The position numbers and the translations under genes were made by a program. DNA of 64,000 nt from JAXLVB01 sp046329195 (lineage in GTDB: Bacteria; Bacteroidota; Bacteroidia; Cytophagales; Spirosomataceae), in the NCBI GenBank assembly GCA_046329195.1, contig JAXLVB010000001.1:930001-994000 (forward strand), written 5' to 3'. Shown here one piece after another: positions 40,071 to 49,607 of the stretch (positions are counted from its first letter, which is position 1; each line of letters starts with the position of its first letter). The notes under the pieces are model-generated. The model made no database searches. It was not told the DNA's origin and worked only from the letters and a program-made list of their open reading frames with translations.

Positions 40071-41453
40071 CTAAAAATACTTGCAATCGCCCCAATAACG
40101 GCAGGCCCATGCAATCCAAGTACTCCAGTTGGGACCCGTACTATGCCCACCGGCGTGCTGGCGGAAGGCAATTTCTCCATCCACAAGGGGTGTTCCAAGT
40201 TTGGGGAATTCGGCGGTTCCAAGGTCTTTTTTTCCGAACAATTTATAAACAGGTCCAGCGTGTACACCAGCCAAAAACATCCCTTTGGCATCTACCCACT
40301 GCCCTTCTACTTGAGGCGAACCCGAACTGATAAACACCGGACGAGGGGCACATAAGGCCACTAACGAATGCCCATCTACTGGCATATTTTGAGGGGTCAG
40401 CGAGCCAGCATACTTGATAAAGTTGCCACAAAACCAGTGGTATTCGCCTGAGCCAGCCAAGTTTTCGACTTGCTCACCGAAAATTCTTCGTAAAATTTTG
40501 GCTCCACCTGCGCCAGAAGAACCAATAAAAGCTAACGAAAAACGAGGCTCAAAGGCCATTGCCACAGCAGTGGCTTTTCCGTACCGAGAAAGCCCTTCGA
40601 TGGCTACTCGCTTAGAATCAACATCTTTGTCGGTTTCAAAATAGTCTAAGGCTCGGCTTGCCCCCCAAGCCCATGCACGCAAAGCCCCCCAGTCGCCGGG
40701 TTTGCGGAACTGCCCTTTATTACAAAGACCAATGATGCCCTCGGTGAGGCCAGCACCATGATCGGCTTGGATACTCGACGGCACAATGATGGCATACCCC
40801 CAACCTCTCGAAATCAACTGTTCTTTCCACGTAGGCTCACCCGCTGACCCCAGACCGATGGGCTGGGTGGGGGTGTTAGGCCCAAAGGGATTTCGTAAAA
40901 AGCCAAATTCCATCACCACGGGCACTGGCGCTTGGGCGTCTTTGGGCGTTGCCAAGAGGAGTTCTATCTCGACTTTAATGGCAGAATACGACGAATTATC
41001 CACAATCCCCCGAAGTATTTTTTCCTTAATAGGTAGGTTTCCAACCATCGTATCTTTACTGGCAATGACTTTCCACGTGACAGTGGGGATATGCTGAGGC
41101 AACCGCCCATATAGTTCTCGTTCAAAATCCTCCATCATTTCAGGGCGACGCTTTTCTGTCCATTCTTGAGCTGTTTTGATCTTCTTGCCATTTTTCAGCA
41201 CCAGTGGGTCGGGTAGGGTATAGGGCGGCACTTTATTTTCGTCACGATTAGCCGCATTAGGTGCCTGTGGATTGCCCGACGGCCCCGGACGAAGCGACGT
41301 TAGCCCCAACTGCTGCATCATGTTTTGGTGGTCGGCACGAGTTTTTCGTTGTATTCGAGCCATCAAACTGTCTTGCTCAGGGGTTCGTTGCGATGGTTGA
41401 GCAAACGTCCACAAAGGGCAGAGTAAAACAAAGGTCAAAAAGAGGTTTTTCAT
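40071..41453 (-). CDS. CE15-like glucuronoyl methylesterase (alpha/beta hydrolase), secreted
   Basis: The 460-residue protein has a signal peptide (MKNLFLTFVLLCPLWTFAQ). Segments such as WTEKRRPEMMEDFERELYGRLP, PSSIQADHGAGLTEGIIGL and the nucleophile motif GLSRYGKATA (Ser near 289) correspond to bacterial CE15 enzymes. FRQHAGGHSTGPNWSTW supplies the C-terminal catalytic His (near 440). CE15 enzymes cut the ester between glucuronic acid on xylan and lignin alcohols. In the context of arabinose genes this fits glucuronoarabinoxylan processing in the periplasm or at the cell surface. The exact substrate is inference. Confidence 0.85.
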   Translation of the reverse strand: MKNLFLTFVLLCPLWTFAQPSQRTPEQDSLMARIQRKTRADHQNMMQQLGLTSLRPGPSGNPQAPNAANRDENKVPPYTLPDPLVLKNGKKIKTAQEWTEKRRPEMMEDFERELYGRLPQHIPTVTWKVIASKDTMVGNLPIKEKILRGIVDNSSYSAIKVEIELLLATPKDAQAPVPVVMEFGFLRNPFGPNTPTQPIGLGSAGEPTWKEQLISRGWGYAIIVPSSIQADHGAGLTEGIIGLCNKGQFRKPGDWGALRAWAWGASRALDYFETDKDVDSKRVAIEGLSRYGKATAVAMAFEPRFSLAFIGSSGAGGAKILRRIFGEQVENLAGSGEYHWFCGNFIKYAGSLTPQNMPVDGHSLVALCAPRPVFISSGSPQVEGQWVDAKGMFLAGVHAGPVYKLFGKKDLGTAEFPKLGTPLVDGEIAFRQHAGGHSTGPNWSTWIAWACRYWGDCKYF

Positions 41454-41470
41454 GGTTCTATACTACTGGT

Positions 41471-42910
41471 TTAGAGATTAGATGGGCTGAACAAATCATC
41501 TAATACAATTTCGTTTTGTACCCAGCGTAACTTATGTTCATTGGGTTTTAGCCCGTAGGTACTTATGGCTGTGAAAAATATCGTTTTTCTTGTTCCTGTT
41601 TTTTGTTTGAAAACCGTAATCTTTCGGTGGATTTCTTCTGCGTATTTTTTATCAATGGTAAATTCACTTTCTGCAAACTTAATCTCACAAAGATTGATAC
41701 AGTTGTCTTTTCGATCAATCAATAAATCAATTTGGCATCCGTTTTCCTCTGAAGTGCCGTCAAATCGCCAAGATGACTCGTCTGAATAAATGCCCGAAAT
41801 ACCCAGTTTTTGTTTGATTTGACGGATATGTTTATGATTGATGGATTCAAAGGTCAAGCCACTCCAACTTCGCCAGGATGCCGTATTCTGAATAGCTTCC
41901 CAGTTTTTTGTCTTGTTTTTTTCAATGAATTTCAGATAGAACAATGAGTACTCATCTATCAATTTATAAATCGTGTTTTTCTGCAACAAACCAAATGAAG
42001 GATAGCCTTTGATAAAACCCGATTCTTCTAATTCGTCTAATATCTCTGATACAGTACCACCCGAGGAAATATTGGTTTTCTCGATTAACTCATTTCGGGT
42101 CAATCCTCCTCTTTTTTGGGCTAACTCACGAATTAAAAGGATATGCTTTTCGTGGTTTTTAAATAATGAGGCAAAAAGTTCTTGAAATTCGTTGTGCAGC
42201 AATCCATCTTTGTTAAAGCACACATTATTAACACTTTGCGAAAAGCTCTGCCCTTTTTGAATCTCTTTCAAGTAGTGAGGAATCCCCCCAAAAACCATAT
42301 AAAGCTGTACGATTTGAAATCTGTCCAAAACGATAGACCTACTCTTCAAAAATCGCTCTGTTTCGTAAAGTGTAAATGGTAAAAGACGTATTTTTCGACT
42401 AATTCGATTATGCAATCCGCCTTTATTTTGTATCACCTTTCGTATCATCCAAGAGGCTGCCGACCCACAAATAATGACCATGAGGGTGGGTTGTGTAGAA
42501 GCCCAATCATTCCAGAAATACTCAAACGATGACACAAAGTTGGCTCTTGGGCTTTCTATCCACGGAAATTCATCAAAAAAAACAACACACTTGTTTTTGC
42601 GAGCCAGTTTGGATTCTAAATACTTTTTTAGCCGCTCAAACGCTTCATTCCAACTGCGTGGAGTAACTGTTGGAAAATCCACTTTTTTATATTCGTCTAA
42701 CTTTTTGCTAAAGTTCTCTAACTGTATGTTCATCTTGGCATTATGCTGCCCAGAAAACTCAAAAACCATCTCTTTTTTAAAGAAATTGCGTATCAAAAAG
42801 GTTTTTCCAACCCTTCTTCGCCCATAAATAGCCACCAGTTCTGCCTCCTTGGAAGCCAGTGCATCTACAAGTATTTTTTTCTCCTGTTCACGACCAATTA
42901 TTTCTATCAT
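41471..42910 (-). CDS. Archaeal-type AAA ATPase with C-terminal nuclease-like (DUF234/DUF4143-type) domain
   Basis: The ATG at 42910 gives 479 residues. A longer frame to 42934 needs a TTG start inside the upstream repeat. The N-terminal ATPase domain has Walker A YGRRRVGKTFLIRNF (about 29-43) and Walker B CVVFFDEFPWIE (about 113). A winged helix follows around KRGGLTRNELIEKTNISSGGT. The C-terminal part contains GCQIDLLIDRKDNCINLCEIKF, which looks like the D-ExK motif of a PD-(D/E)XK nuclease fold. The family is common, patchily distributed and of unsettled function. It interrupts an otherwise carbohydrate-related locus and is more AT-rich. Confidence 0.85.
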   Translation of the reverse strand: MIEIIGREQEKKILVDALASKEAELVAIYGRRRVGKTFLIRNFFKKEMVFEFSGQHNAKMNIQLENFSKKLDEYKKVDFPTVTPRSWNEAFERLKKYLESKLARKNKCVVFFDEFPWIESPRANFVSSFEYFWNDWASTQPTLMVIICGSAASWMIRKVIQNKGGLHNRISRKIRLLPFTLYETERFLKSRSIVLDRFQIVQLYMVFGGIPHYLKEIQKGQSFSQSVNNVCFNKDGLLHNEFQELFASLFKNHEKHILLIRELAQKRGGLTRNELIEKTNISSGGTVSEILDELEESGFIKGYPSFGLLQKNTIYKLIDEYSLFYLKFIEKNKTKNWEAIQNTASWRSWSGLTFESINHKHIRQIKQKLGISGIYSDESSWRFDGTSEENGCQIDLLIDRKDNCINLCEIKFAESEFTIDKKYAEEIHRKITVFKQKTGTRKTIFFTAISTYGLKPNEHKLRWVQNEIVLDDLFSPSNL

Positions 42911-42920
42911 CCTGATTGAG

Positions 42921-42991
42921 TTATAATTAGCCAAAACTACAAAAAATATGACACTTTTGGCTGGTTATAATTTTTTATAATTAGCCAAAAC
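42921..42991. repeat. three copies of a 17-base motif upstream of the ATPase gene
   Basis: TTATAATTAGCCAAAAC occurs at 42921-42937 and exactly again at 42975-42991. Between them, at 42954-42970, lies an inverted copy with 14 of 17 matches (CTTTTGGCTGGTTATAA). All three sit in the 88 bases between the ATPase start and the end of the preceding esterase gene, so they look like binding sites controlling the ATPase gene. Confidence 0.75.
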
Positions 42992-42998
42992 CAAAAGA

Positions 42999-45683
42999 TT
43001 ACCGACTATTGCTGAGCGTATTCTTCAACCCCCTCACATGCTCTGCAACGTCTATCATGGGAGCAGTCCAAATCGTAGCTTCGTTGTTTTTGAGGTAATG
43101 TAGCAACTGACGATGGGCTTCGAGCGACACGTTCAAACTGTGCTCGCCTCCTACGCCATGAAACAGAAAAACTAATAATGTACCATTTGCTTCCGCTTTT
43201 TTGACCAAATCAATGAGTTGGTCGCCCGTTTCGCCATTAATAGCATAGCAATCTACATCCATTAGGTTTACTTGTTCAAGCGGGTGCATTTCGTGCCGAA
43301 CCGCCCGTGCCGCCACAAAGTCATTTTCGAGCGAGGACATAAACTCGCCTTCTGCTACTTTTTTATGCCCACAGGTGAAGGCAAACGTTCGTTTTTTCTT
43401 GCCATCAATAGATTCCAGGTAGGTGTTCGTCATCCTGACTTCGTCAATAATCCGACGGAGCGTGTATTTGCTCAAGTCGTATTCGGGTTTCACCCAGCTC
43501 ATGCCCGGACCCGAAGCATCGCAAGGGTGATAGAGCGTGTGGTTGCCCAATTCGTGTCCGTTTTGGGCGGCTCTGCGCCAGTCGGCAATGCGCTTGGTAG
43601 CAGCATTGGAAGAGGCCGTGATGTAAAACGTTCCTTTCAAACTTAGGGAATCCAAGGCCGTGATGGCGTTGTCAAGATGGACATTGAGGGCATCGTCGTA
43701 GGTCAAAACCACGGCGCATTTTTTGCCTTTCCATGCTTTTTTATCATCTAATTCTATGTAATCGGTTCGGAAAGGCGATGCGGGCAGACCATCTACATTG
43801 GCCAAGTTAGGATTGACAGGATTGTCGGCCCAAGCGTACCTCACATACGTTGGGTTAGGTACTTCATTAGACCAAACCACCACCTTGTTGTTTTCGATTT
43901 GGGCATTGGCCCAAACAAATTTTTTATCAAATCCTGCAATCGCAAATTCGCTGGGCTTTTCGCCATCGTTGGTTGTAAGCCCTTGGCCGATGTGGTCAAA
44001 TTCGAGCAGTATTTTGCCGTTTTCGATGGTTTGGTGCTTGAAAATCGGCCCCGAGGCTTGGATAGACTCTTGGTAGATTAGCTTACGGGCGGCAAGAGCC
44101 AACCTATCACCTACACCTTTTTTATTGTCAGGATGAATATCGTTCCACTCACCCAAATCAATAGCCACCGCCATAGCTGTATTAGGTACCTTAGAGGCTC
44201 GGAGTTGTGATTCTCGGAGGCGAGCCCAGTCACTTTCAGAAGGTAAGTAATTGTAATCCATGAAGTTGGGTAGTTGCACAAACAAAAACGGCAAGCTCGG
44301 ATTACTGAAATTTTGACGTAAATTATTGATTTGCGCTATTTGTAACGCTTCGTATTCGGCTGGTTTTCCGGTGTTTGATTCGCCTTGGTACCACAAAATT
44401 CCCTTGAGTTGGAGGTTTTCAAAGGGGGCAACCATCGCATTGTACAAAGACGTGGGCTGGTTTTGGGCAACGATTCCTCCGCCGAAACCAAACGCACGAG
44501 GGCGATATACTTCACCCACTTTATACTCCCAAGTGCCTTTCAAATCAAGGGTTTGGCCGTTGGCTTCAATCATATAGGGTTTATCGGGTACAAAACCCCC
44601 TTTGCCGGCTGTATTGCTCACTTTGACAACAATGAAGTTTTTGCCTTCTTTCAATACGCCGGGTTGCAACGTATAACGGCGCTGAGGATATTGATAGGTG
44701 CTGTTACCGACTCGAACGCCATTGATATACAGCTCGTCGGCATCTACAATTCGACCCAAATGCACTTTGGCGGTGGTTTCGGTCATGTTTTTAGGTATTA
44801 CGATTTCTCGCCGATACCACACAACACCGTTCAAATCTTTCAGCCCGTGGTCCTCCCAAAAGCCAGGAATATTGATAGGTCGCCAATGCTGACTTTTTGA
44901 GTCAGGCAAAAACCATTTTTCGACCATGCCCAAATCGCTCGGAACATTGCGAGGTATATTGACAAAACTGGGGCGACTGGCCCTACTAGCAGCAGCGGTA
45001 TCCTTGTTTTTTTCAATGATGGTTTTTATCGCTGGAAAGTTCTCAAACCCAGCCTCTGAGGTCCACGCTTCAATAGGCGTTCCTCCCACACTGGCGTTAA
45101 TCAGTCCTATTGGTATTTTGTAGGTTTGGTAAAGATTTCGGGCAAAAAAATACGCCACAGCCGAGAATCGCCCTACATCTTTGGGGTTTGCTGTTTTCCA
45201 GCTTACGGGGTCCGTCAAATCGCTTTGCTTGCCTACTAAGTTGGTTCGGGTTGGTACAAACAAGTGCCTGATTTCAAGACAATTGGCCGTTTCGATGTCT
45301 TTGGCGTAGGTAATGTTATGAATATCTAATTGATGAACCATATTGGACTGGCCAATGCACAAAAACACATCACCAAATAAGACATCATGGATATGAAGCT
45401 CATTTTTCCCTTTTAAAACCAACTCATGTGGCCCACCTGCTACTTGGGCGGGCAGTTTGATTTGCCATGTACCAGTATCGGTAGCTGTAGTTTTGAATGA
45501 TTTTTTGTTAAACTCAAGCGTAATTTTTTCTTTTGGCGACGCCCAGCCCCAGATTTTGATTTCGGCATCTCGTTGCAGTACCATACCGTCCGAAACAAAC
45601 TTAGGCACACGAATCTGTGCGTAGGTGACTTCTGAAAAGAGCCCAGCAAACAATGCATACAGAATGAGTTTGTACGGTTTCAT
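42999..45683 (-). CDS. Sialate O-acetylesterase-like / CE4 polysaccharide deacetylase fusion, secreted
   Basis: This 894-residue protein has a signal peptide (MKPYKLILYALFAGLFSEVTYAQ). The first two thirds are a SGNH-type acetylesterase: FLCIGQSNMVHQLD has the nucleophile Ser113, and NASVGGTPIEAWTSEAGF and KGILWYQGESN follow. EWNDIHPDNKKGVGDR holds the Asp and His of the triad. An inserted jelly-roll (GVVWYRREIVIP) is typical of the family. From about residue 650 a NodB/CE4 domain follows: VVLTYDDALNVHLD, HELGNHTLYHPC and LVFLFHGVGGEHSL. CE4 enzymes remove acetyl groups from xylan, chitin or peptidoglycan. The fusion suggests stripping two kinds of acetyl decoration, probably from xylan. Confidence 0.88.
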   Translation of the reverse strand: MKPYKLILYALFAGLFSEVTYAQIRVPKFVSDGMVLQRDAEIKIWGWASPKEKITLEFNKKSFKTTATDTGTWQIKLPAQVAGGPHELVLKGKNELHIHDVLFGDVFLCIGQSNMVHQLDIHNITYAKDIETANCLEIRHLFVPTRTNLVGKQSDLTDPVSWKTANPKDVGRFSAVAYFFARNLYQTYKIPIGLINASVGGTPIEAWTSEAGFENFPAIKTIIEKNKDTAAASRASRPSFVNIPRNVPSDLGMVEKWFLPDSKSQHWRPINIPGFWEDHGLKDLNGVVWYRREIVIPKNMTETTAKVHLGRIVDADELYINGVRVGNSTYQYPQRRYTLQPGVLKEGKNFIVVKVSNTAGKGGFVPDKPYMIEANGQTLDLKGTWEYKVGEVYRPRAFGFGGGIVAQNQPTSLYNAMVAPFENLQLKGILWYQGESNTGKPAEYEALQIAQINNLRQNFSNPSLPFLFVQLPNFMDYNYLPSESDWARLRESQLRASKVPNTAMAVAIDLGEWNDIHPDNKKGVGDRLALAARKLIYQESIQASGPIFKHQTIENGKILLEFDHIGQGLTTNDGEKPSEFAIAGFDKKFVWANAQIENNKVVVWSNEVPNPTYVRYAWADNPVNPNLANVDGLPASPFRTDYIELDDKKAWKGKKCAVVLTYDDALNVHLDNAITALDSLSLKGTFYITASSNAATKRIADWRRAAQNGHELGNHTLYHPCDASGPGMSWVKPEYDLSKYTLRRIIDEVRMTNTYLESIDGKKKRTFAFTCGHKKVAEGEFMSSLENDFVAARAVRHEMHPLEQVNLMDVDCYAINGETGDQLIDLVKKAEANGTLLVFLFHGVGGEHSLNVSLEAHRQLLHYLKNNEATIWTAPMIDVAEHVRGLKNTLSNSR

Positions 45684-45773
45684 AAGTCAATAGGTTTAGA
45701 GGAAAAGAGCCATAGGCGTTAGTCACCCTATTCGGACAGCACGAATGTGCTATTGTAACACCGAGTGTATAGA

Positions 45774-46469
45774 TTATTGGCCGTAATAGGCATTTTTGCC
45801 ATGTTTGCGTTCGTAATGTTTTAGCCTCAAGGTTTCTTTGAGACGTGGGGTATCGGGGTTTATCTGGAGTGTTAGGTACGCCATACGTGCTACTTCTTCT
45901 AACACGGCTGCATTGTAAACGGACTTCGCTGCATTTTTGCCCCAAGTAAATGGCCCGTGGTTTTGTAACAATACCATTTCTACCTCCTTGGGCGACAACC
46001 CTTTCGCTGCAAACACCTCAAAGATTTGATTGCCCGTTTCGTGTTCATAATCCCCTTGAATCATTTCGTCTGACAACACCGGCGCACAGGGGATGTCTTG
46101 ATGCGTGTGGTCGGCGTGGGTAGTTCCAAAAATTGGAATATCTAAGCCCGCTTGTGCCCATGCCACAGCATAGGTGCTGTGTGTGTGGGTAATCCCTCCA
46201 ATCTCAGCCCATGTTTTGTAGAGTAAGGCATGTGTTTTAGTATCGGACGAGGGGCGCATTTTACCATCTACTACCTTGGCATCGTAGTCCATAATCACGA
46301 TGTCTTCGGGTTTGAGTAGGTCATAAGGAACCCCGCTGGGCTTGATAGCAAACACGGCCTGCTGGCGGTCCACAGCACTTACGTTACCAAACGTAAAAAG
46401 TACTAACCCCAACTTTGGTAGCTGCATGTTAGCTTCGTAGCACTCTTGGCGCAAGGATTGATAGGTCAT
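45774..46469 (-). CDS. araD: L-ribulose-5-phosphate 4-epimerase
   Basis: The 231-residue class II aldolase-fold enzyme converts L-ribulose 5-phosphate to D-xylulose 5-phosphate, the last arabinose-specific step. MVLLQNHGPFTWGKNAAKSV and the zinc histidines in THTHSTYAVAWAQAG and TTHADHTHQDIP match AraD. Length equals the E. coli enzyme (231). The FGNVSAVDRQQAV segment binds phosphate. It follows the GH51 gene by 11 bases and belongs to the arabinose operon. Confidence 0.95.
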   Translation of the reverse strand: MTYQSLRQECYEANMQLPKLGLVLFTFGNVSAVDRQQAVFAIKPSGVPYDLLKPEDIVIMDYDAKVVDGKMRPSSDTKTHALLYKTWAEIGGITHTHSTYAVAWAQAGLDIPIFGTTHADHTHQDIPCAPVLSDEMIQGDYEHETGNQIFEVFAAKGLSPKEVEMVLLQNHGPFTWGKNAAKSVYNAAVLEEVARMAYLTLQINPDTPRLKETLRLKHYERKHGKNAYYGQ

Positions 46470-46480
46470 GTTGAATAGGT

Positions 46481-48022
46481 CTATTTTAGCTCTAATACTA
46501 CTACCGACACGGGGGGTAATTTGACTGAAAGCGTACCTCCTGATAGGCTGGCACCTGTAAAAGTAGTCGGTTGTACTTTGTTGGGCGATTCAAAAGAATT
46601 ATAGTCTTGTACTTTGGCCGAAGTCAAGATACGGCCTGTTACACCACTTGCTTTGACTCCATGTAAGTTGAAGCTAATTTCTTGGGGCTTGTTGGGGTCT
46701 ATGTTCACCAACGAAACATGCACTACTCCGTTTTTGTCACGAGAAGCCGATACCGAAATCGCAGGGAGTTTGTCGTTACCCAAGGTATAATCTTTTGACT
46801 GAACATCCACTGGTAGCATGGTTGCATCTTGGTGAACGTTGTACATTTCCATCACATGGTAAGTCGGCGTTAGAATGATTTTTTCCTCGTTAGTCAAAAT
46901 CACCGATTGCAACACGTTGATGATTTGGGCTAAGTTGGCCATGCGTACACGCTCACAATATTTGTGAAAAATATTGAGCGTAGCTCCAGCCAACACGGCA
47001 TCTCGCATGGTATTTTGTTGATACAAAAAGCCTGGATTGGTGCCGGGTTCTACATCGTACCAGCCGCCCCATTCGTCCACCACTAAGGCCACTTTTTTGT
47101 TTGGATCGTATTTGTCCATAACCGTGCTGTGGCGCTTGATGAGTTCGTCCATGAGTAAGGCTTGCTTCATGGTTTTGAAGTACTGGTCTTCGGTGAAGGT
47201 GGTTGAAGGCCCTTTTTGGCGCCAATCAATCACCGAATAGTGGTGGACGGCAATGCCTTCGAGCATGTTGTGCGGAATATCACGCATCAATACCTCAGTC
47301 CAGTTATAGTCGGCATCGCTGGCACCGGAGGCGATACGGAAAATCCGCTCGTTGTTTTCCCACGAAGCATTCATAAAGGTAGCATACTGGCGATAAATGT
47401 TGGCGTAATATTCGGGCTTCATGTTGCCTCCACAGCCCCAAGCTTCGTTTCCTACGCCCCAATATTTTACTTTCCACGGCTCTGTACGGCCATTTTTAGT
47501 ACGCAAATCAGACATCGGACTGATACCTTTGAAATTGACGTATTGCACCCAGTCAGACAAATCCTTTACGGTACCACTGCCTACATTGCCAGCTAAGTAG
47601 GGCTCTGTGCCTATTAGCTCGCACATGTTTAAGAAATCGTGCGTACCAAAACTATTATCTTCGGTAACACCTCCCCACCACACATTCACAATTTTGGGGC
47701 GATTCGCCTTGGGGCCAATTCCGTCTTTCCATTGGTAAGTATCTGCAAAACAGCCACCTGGCCAGCGCAAATTAGGAATTTTGAGTTTTTTCAGGGCCTC
47801 TACCACATCCATCCGAACACCGTCTTTGTTCGGGATTTTGGTGTTGTTTTCGCCTACATAAAAGCCCCCGTAAATACACTTGCCGAGGTGTTCGGCAAAA
47901 TGCCCATAGATGTGCTTATTGATGGTGTGCTTGCCTAAGTCGCCATTGAGGACTACTTGGTTTTGCGCCAGTGCCTGTACACTTACCCACACCAACGCAA
48001 AGAGAATACAGCTTTTTTTCAT
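46481..48022 (-). CDS. GH51 alpha-L-arabinofuranosidase, secreted
   Basis: The 513-residue protein carries a signal peptide (MKKSCILFALVWVSVQALAQ). It then has the GH51 opening GHFAEHLGKCIYGGFYVGEN. The acid/base glutamate is in KYWGVGNEAWGCGG and the nucleophile glutamate in ALVVDEWGGWYDVEPGTNPG. The C-terminal beta domain ends SVKLPPVSVVVLELK. GH51 enzymes release terminal arabinofuranose from arabinoxylan or arabinan. The signal places it outside the cytoplasm, so arabinose is freed before import. It lies between araA and araD in the same orientation. Confidence 0.94.
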   Translation of the reverse strand: MKKSCILFALVWVSVQALAQNQVVLNGDLGKHTINKHIYGHFAEHLGKCIYGGFYVGENNTKIPNKDGVRMDVVEALKKLKIPNLRWPGGCFADTYQWKDGIGPKANRPKIVNVWWGGVTEDNSFGTHDFLNMCELIGTEPYLAGNVGSGTVKDLSDWVQYVNFKGISPMSDLRTKNGRTEPWKVKYWGVGNEAWGCGGNMKPEYYANIYRQYATFMNASWENNERIFRIASGASDADYNWTEVLMRDIPHNMLEGIAVHHYSVIDWRQKGPSTTFTEDQYFKTMKQALLMDELIKRHSTVMDKYDPNKKVALVVDEWGGWYDVEPGTNPGFLYQQNTMRDAVLAGATLNIFHKYCERVRMANLAQIINVLQSVILTNEEKIILTPTYHVMEMYNVHQDATMLPVDVQSKDYTLGNDKLPAISVSASRDKNGVVHVSLVNIDPNKPQEISFNLHGVKASGVTGRILTSAKVQDYNSFESPNKVQPTTFTGASLSGGTLSVKLPPVSVVVLELK

Positions 48023-48094
48023 GTTTATAGAGGTTTTCTTTGTGTTATCTTGATTTGCCCAATTGTAAAGACGGGCACCTACGTACTCGTCTAA

Positions 48095-49579
48095 CTATTT
48101 ATACGCCACTTCGTTCCAGCGTAATTCGTTTTTCAAATTTCGGATGGTGGTGTTTTTGTCAATTACTACTAATTCTACACCCAGCATTTCTGCAAAGTCT
48201 TCCATGTATTCGGTAGTCAAGTTTTGGCTATAAACCGTATGGTGCGCACCCCCTGCCAAAATCCAAGCTTGTAAGCCAACTTCCATGCTGGGTTGGGGTT
48301 TCCAAAGTGCTCGAGCGGTTGGTAGTTTTGGAAACGCCTCGGTTACTTCCACAGCTTCTACTTCGTTGACTAGCAGACGAAAACGATTTCCCATGTCTAT
48401 CAGCGACACGTTGAGAGCTGGGCCAGCCGCTGCGTTGAATACCAAGCGAACGGGGTCTTCTTTGCCCCCTATACCCAGCGGATGCACTTCGCAGTTGACA
48501 GTACCGTGAGCTATCGAAGGACAGATTTCCAACATGTGCGAACCAAGCACCATCTGATTGGCTGGGTCAAAGTGGTAGGTGTAATCTTCCATAAACGAGT
48601 TTCCGCCTTGCATACCTTTAGCCATGGTCTTGAGTACTCGTACCATAGCAGCGGTTTTCCAATCACCTTCGCCGCCGTAGCCGTATCCTGCCGCCATCAT
48701 ACGCTGTGACCCAATACCGGGCAACTGACGCATACCGTGTAGGTCTTCAAAGGTGTTGGTATAGGCACCGTAACCACCTGCTTCTAAAAATGCCTTGAGG
48801 CCAAGTTCGATGCGTGCTGCTTCAATGAGCGAATCTCGGCGTGCTCCACCTGCCAAAAGCGATGGCATCAAGGCATAGGTATCTTCATATTCTTGAATTA
48901 ACGTACCGATTTCTGCATCCGTCACTTGGTTGATTACCTGCACCAAGTCGCCTACCCCATGCGTGTTGACCGAAAAACCAAACGTCATTTCAGCAGCTAC
49001 TTTATCGCCTTCTGTTACGGCGACTTGGCGCATATTGTCACCAAAGCGAACCACTTTCATTGTCTGCATTTCGTACTTGGCGGCGGCTACTCTACTCCAG
49101 CTGTTGATTTTTTCGAGCACCTCTGGTTGCTGCCAGTGCCCAACTACCACTTTACGGCTGAGACGCATCCGTGACACCATAAATCCAAATTCTCGGTCGC
49201 CATGCGCCGATTGATTTAGATTCATGAAGTCCATATCTATTTCATTGAATGGGATGTCTCGATTAAACTGTGTATGCAGGTGTAACAGTGGCTTTTTAAG
49301 GCAATTCAAACCCCGTATCCACATTTTAGCTGGCGAAAAGGTGTGCATCCATGTGATAATACCCACGCAGTTGGGTGCCACATTGGCCTCTTGGCATATC
49401 GCATAAATTTCTTCAGACGATTTCAAAACAGGTTTAAAAACCACTCTGACAGGAATTTGTGAGGATTTGTCAAACGAGTGTGCAATGATTTTTGAATGTT
49501 CGTCCACTTGACGAAGCGTTTCGTCACCATATAGATGCTGGCTTCCTGTTAAAAACCAGACTTGGTATTGGTCAAGCAT
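48095..49579 (-). CDS. araA: L-arabinose isomerase
   Basis: The 494-residue enzyme converts L-arabinose to L-ribulose using manganese. The start LDQYQVWFLTGSQHLYGDETLRQVDEH, cut here as QVWFLTGSQHLYGDE, is diagnostic. Other segments are IITWMHTFSPAKMWIRG, HTQFNRDIPFNEIDMDFMNL and MAAGYGYGGEGDWKTAAMVR, which holds an active-site Glu. SHMLEICPSIAHGTVNCEVH supplies metal ligands. Length is close to E. coli AraA (500). It sits behind araB and the small secreted gene, forming araB-x-araA. Confidence 0.97.
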   Translation of the reverse strand: MLDQYQVWFLTGSQHLYGDETLRQVDEHSKIIAHSFDKSSQIPVRVVFKPVLKSSEEIYAICQEANVAPNCVGIITWMHTFSPAKMWIRGLNCLKKPLLHLHTQFNRDIPFNEIDMDFMNLNQSAHGDREFGFMVSRMRLSRKVVVGHWQQPEVLEKINSWSRVAAAKYEMQTMKVVRFGDNMRQVAVTEGDKVAAEMTFGFSVNTHGVGDLVQVINQVTDAEIGTLIQEYEDTYALMPSLLAGGARRDSLIEAARIELGLKAFLEAGGYGAYTNTFEDLHGMRQLPGIGSQRMMAAGYGYGGEGDWKTAAMVRVLKTMAKGMQGGNSFMEDYTYHFDPANQMVLGSHMLEICPSIAHGTVNCEVHPLGIGGKEDPVRLVFNAAAGPALNVSLIDMGNRFRLLVNEVEAVEVTEAFPKLPTARALWKPQPSMEVGLQAWILAGGAHHTVYSQNLTTEYMEDFAEMLGVELVVIDKNTTIRNLKNELRWNEVAYK

Positions 49580-49607
49580 AGTGCGCTATTATCGGTTATG
49601 TTATTGA

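Noticed and set aside
41471..42991. ATPase gene as a transposon flanked by direct repeats
   Set aside because: Both direct copies are on the same (5') side of the gene, so they do not flank it.
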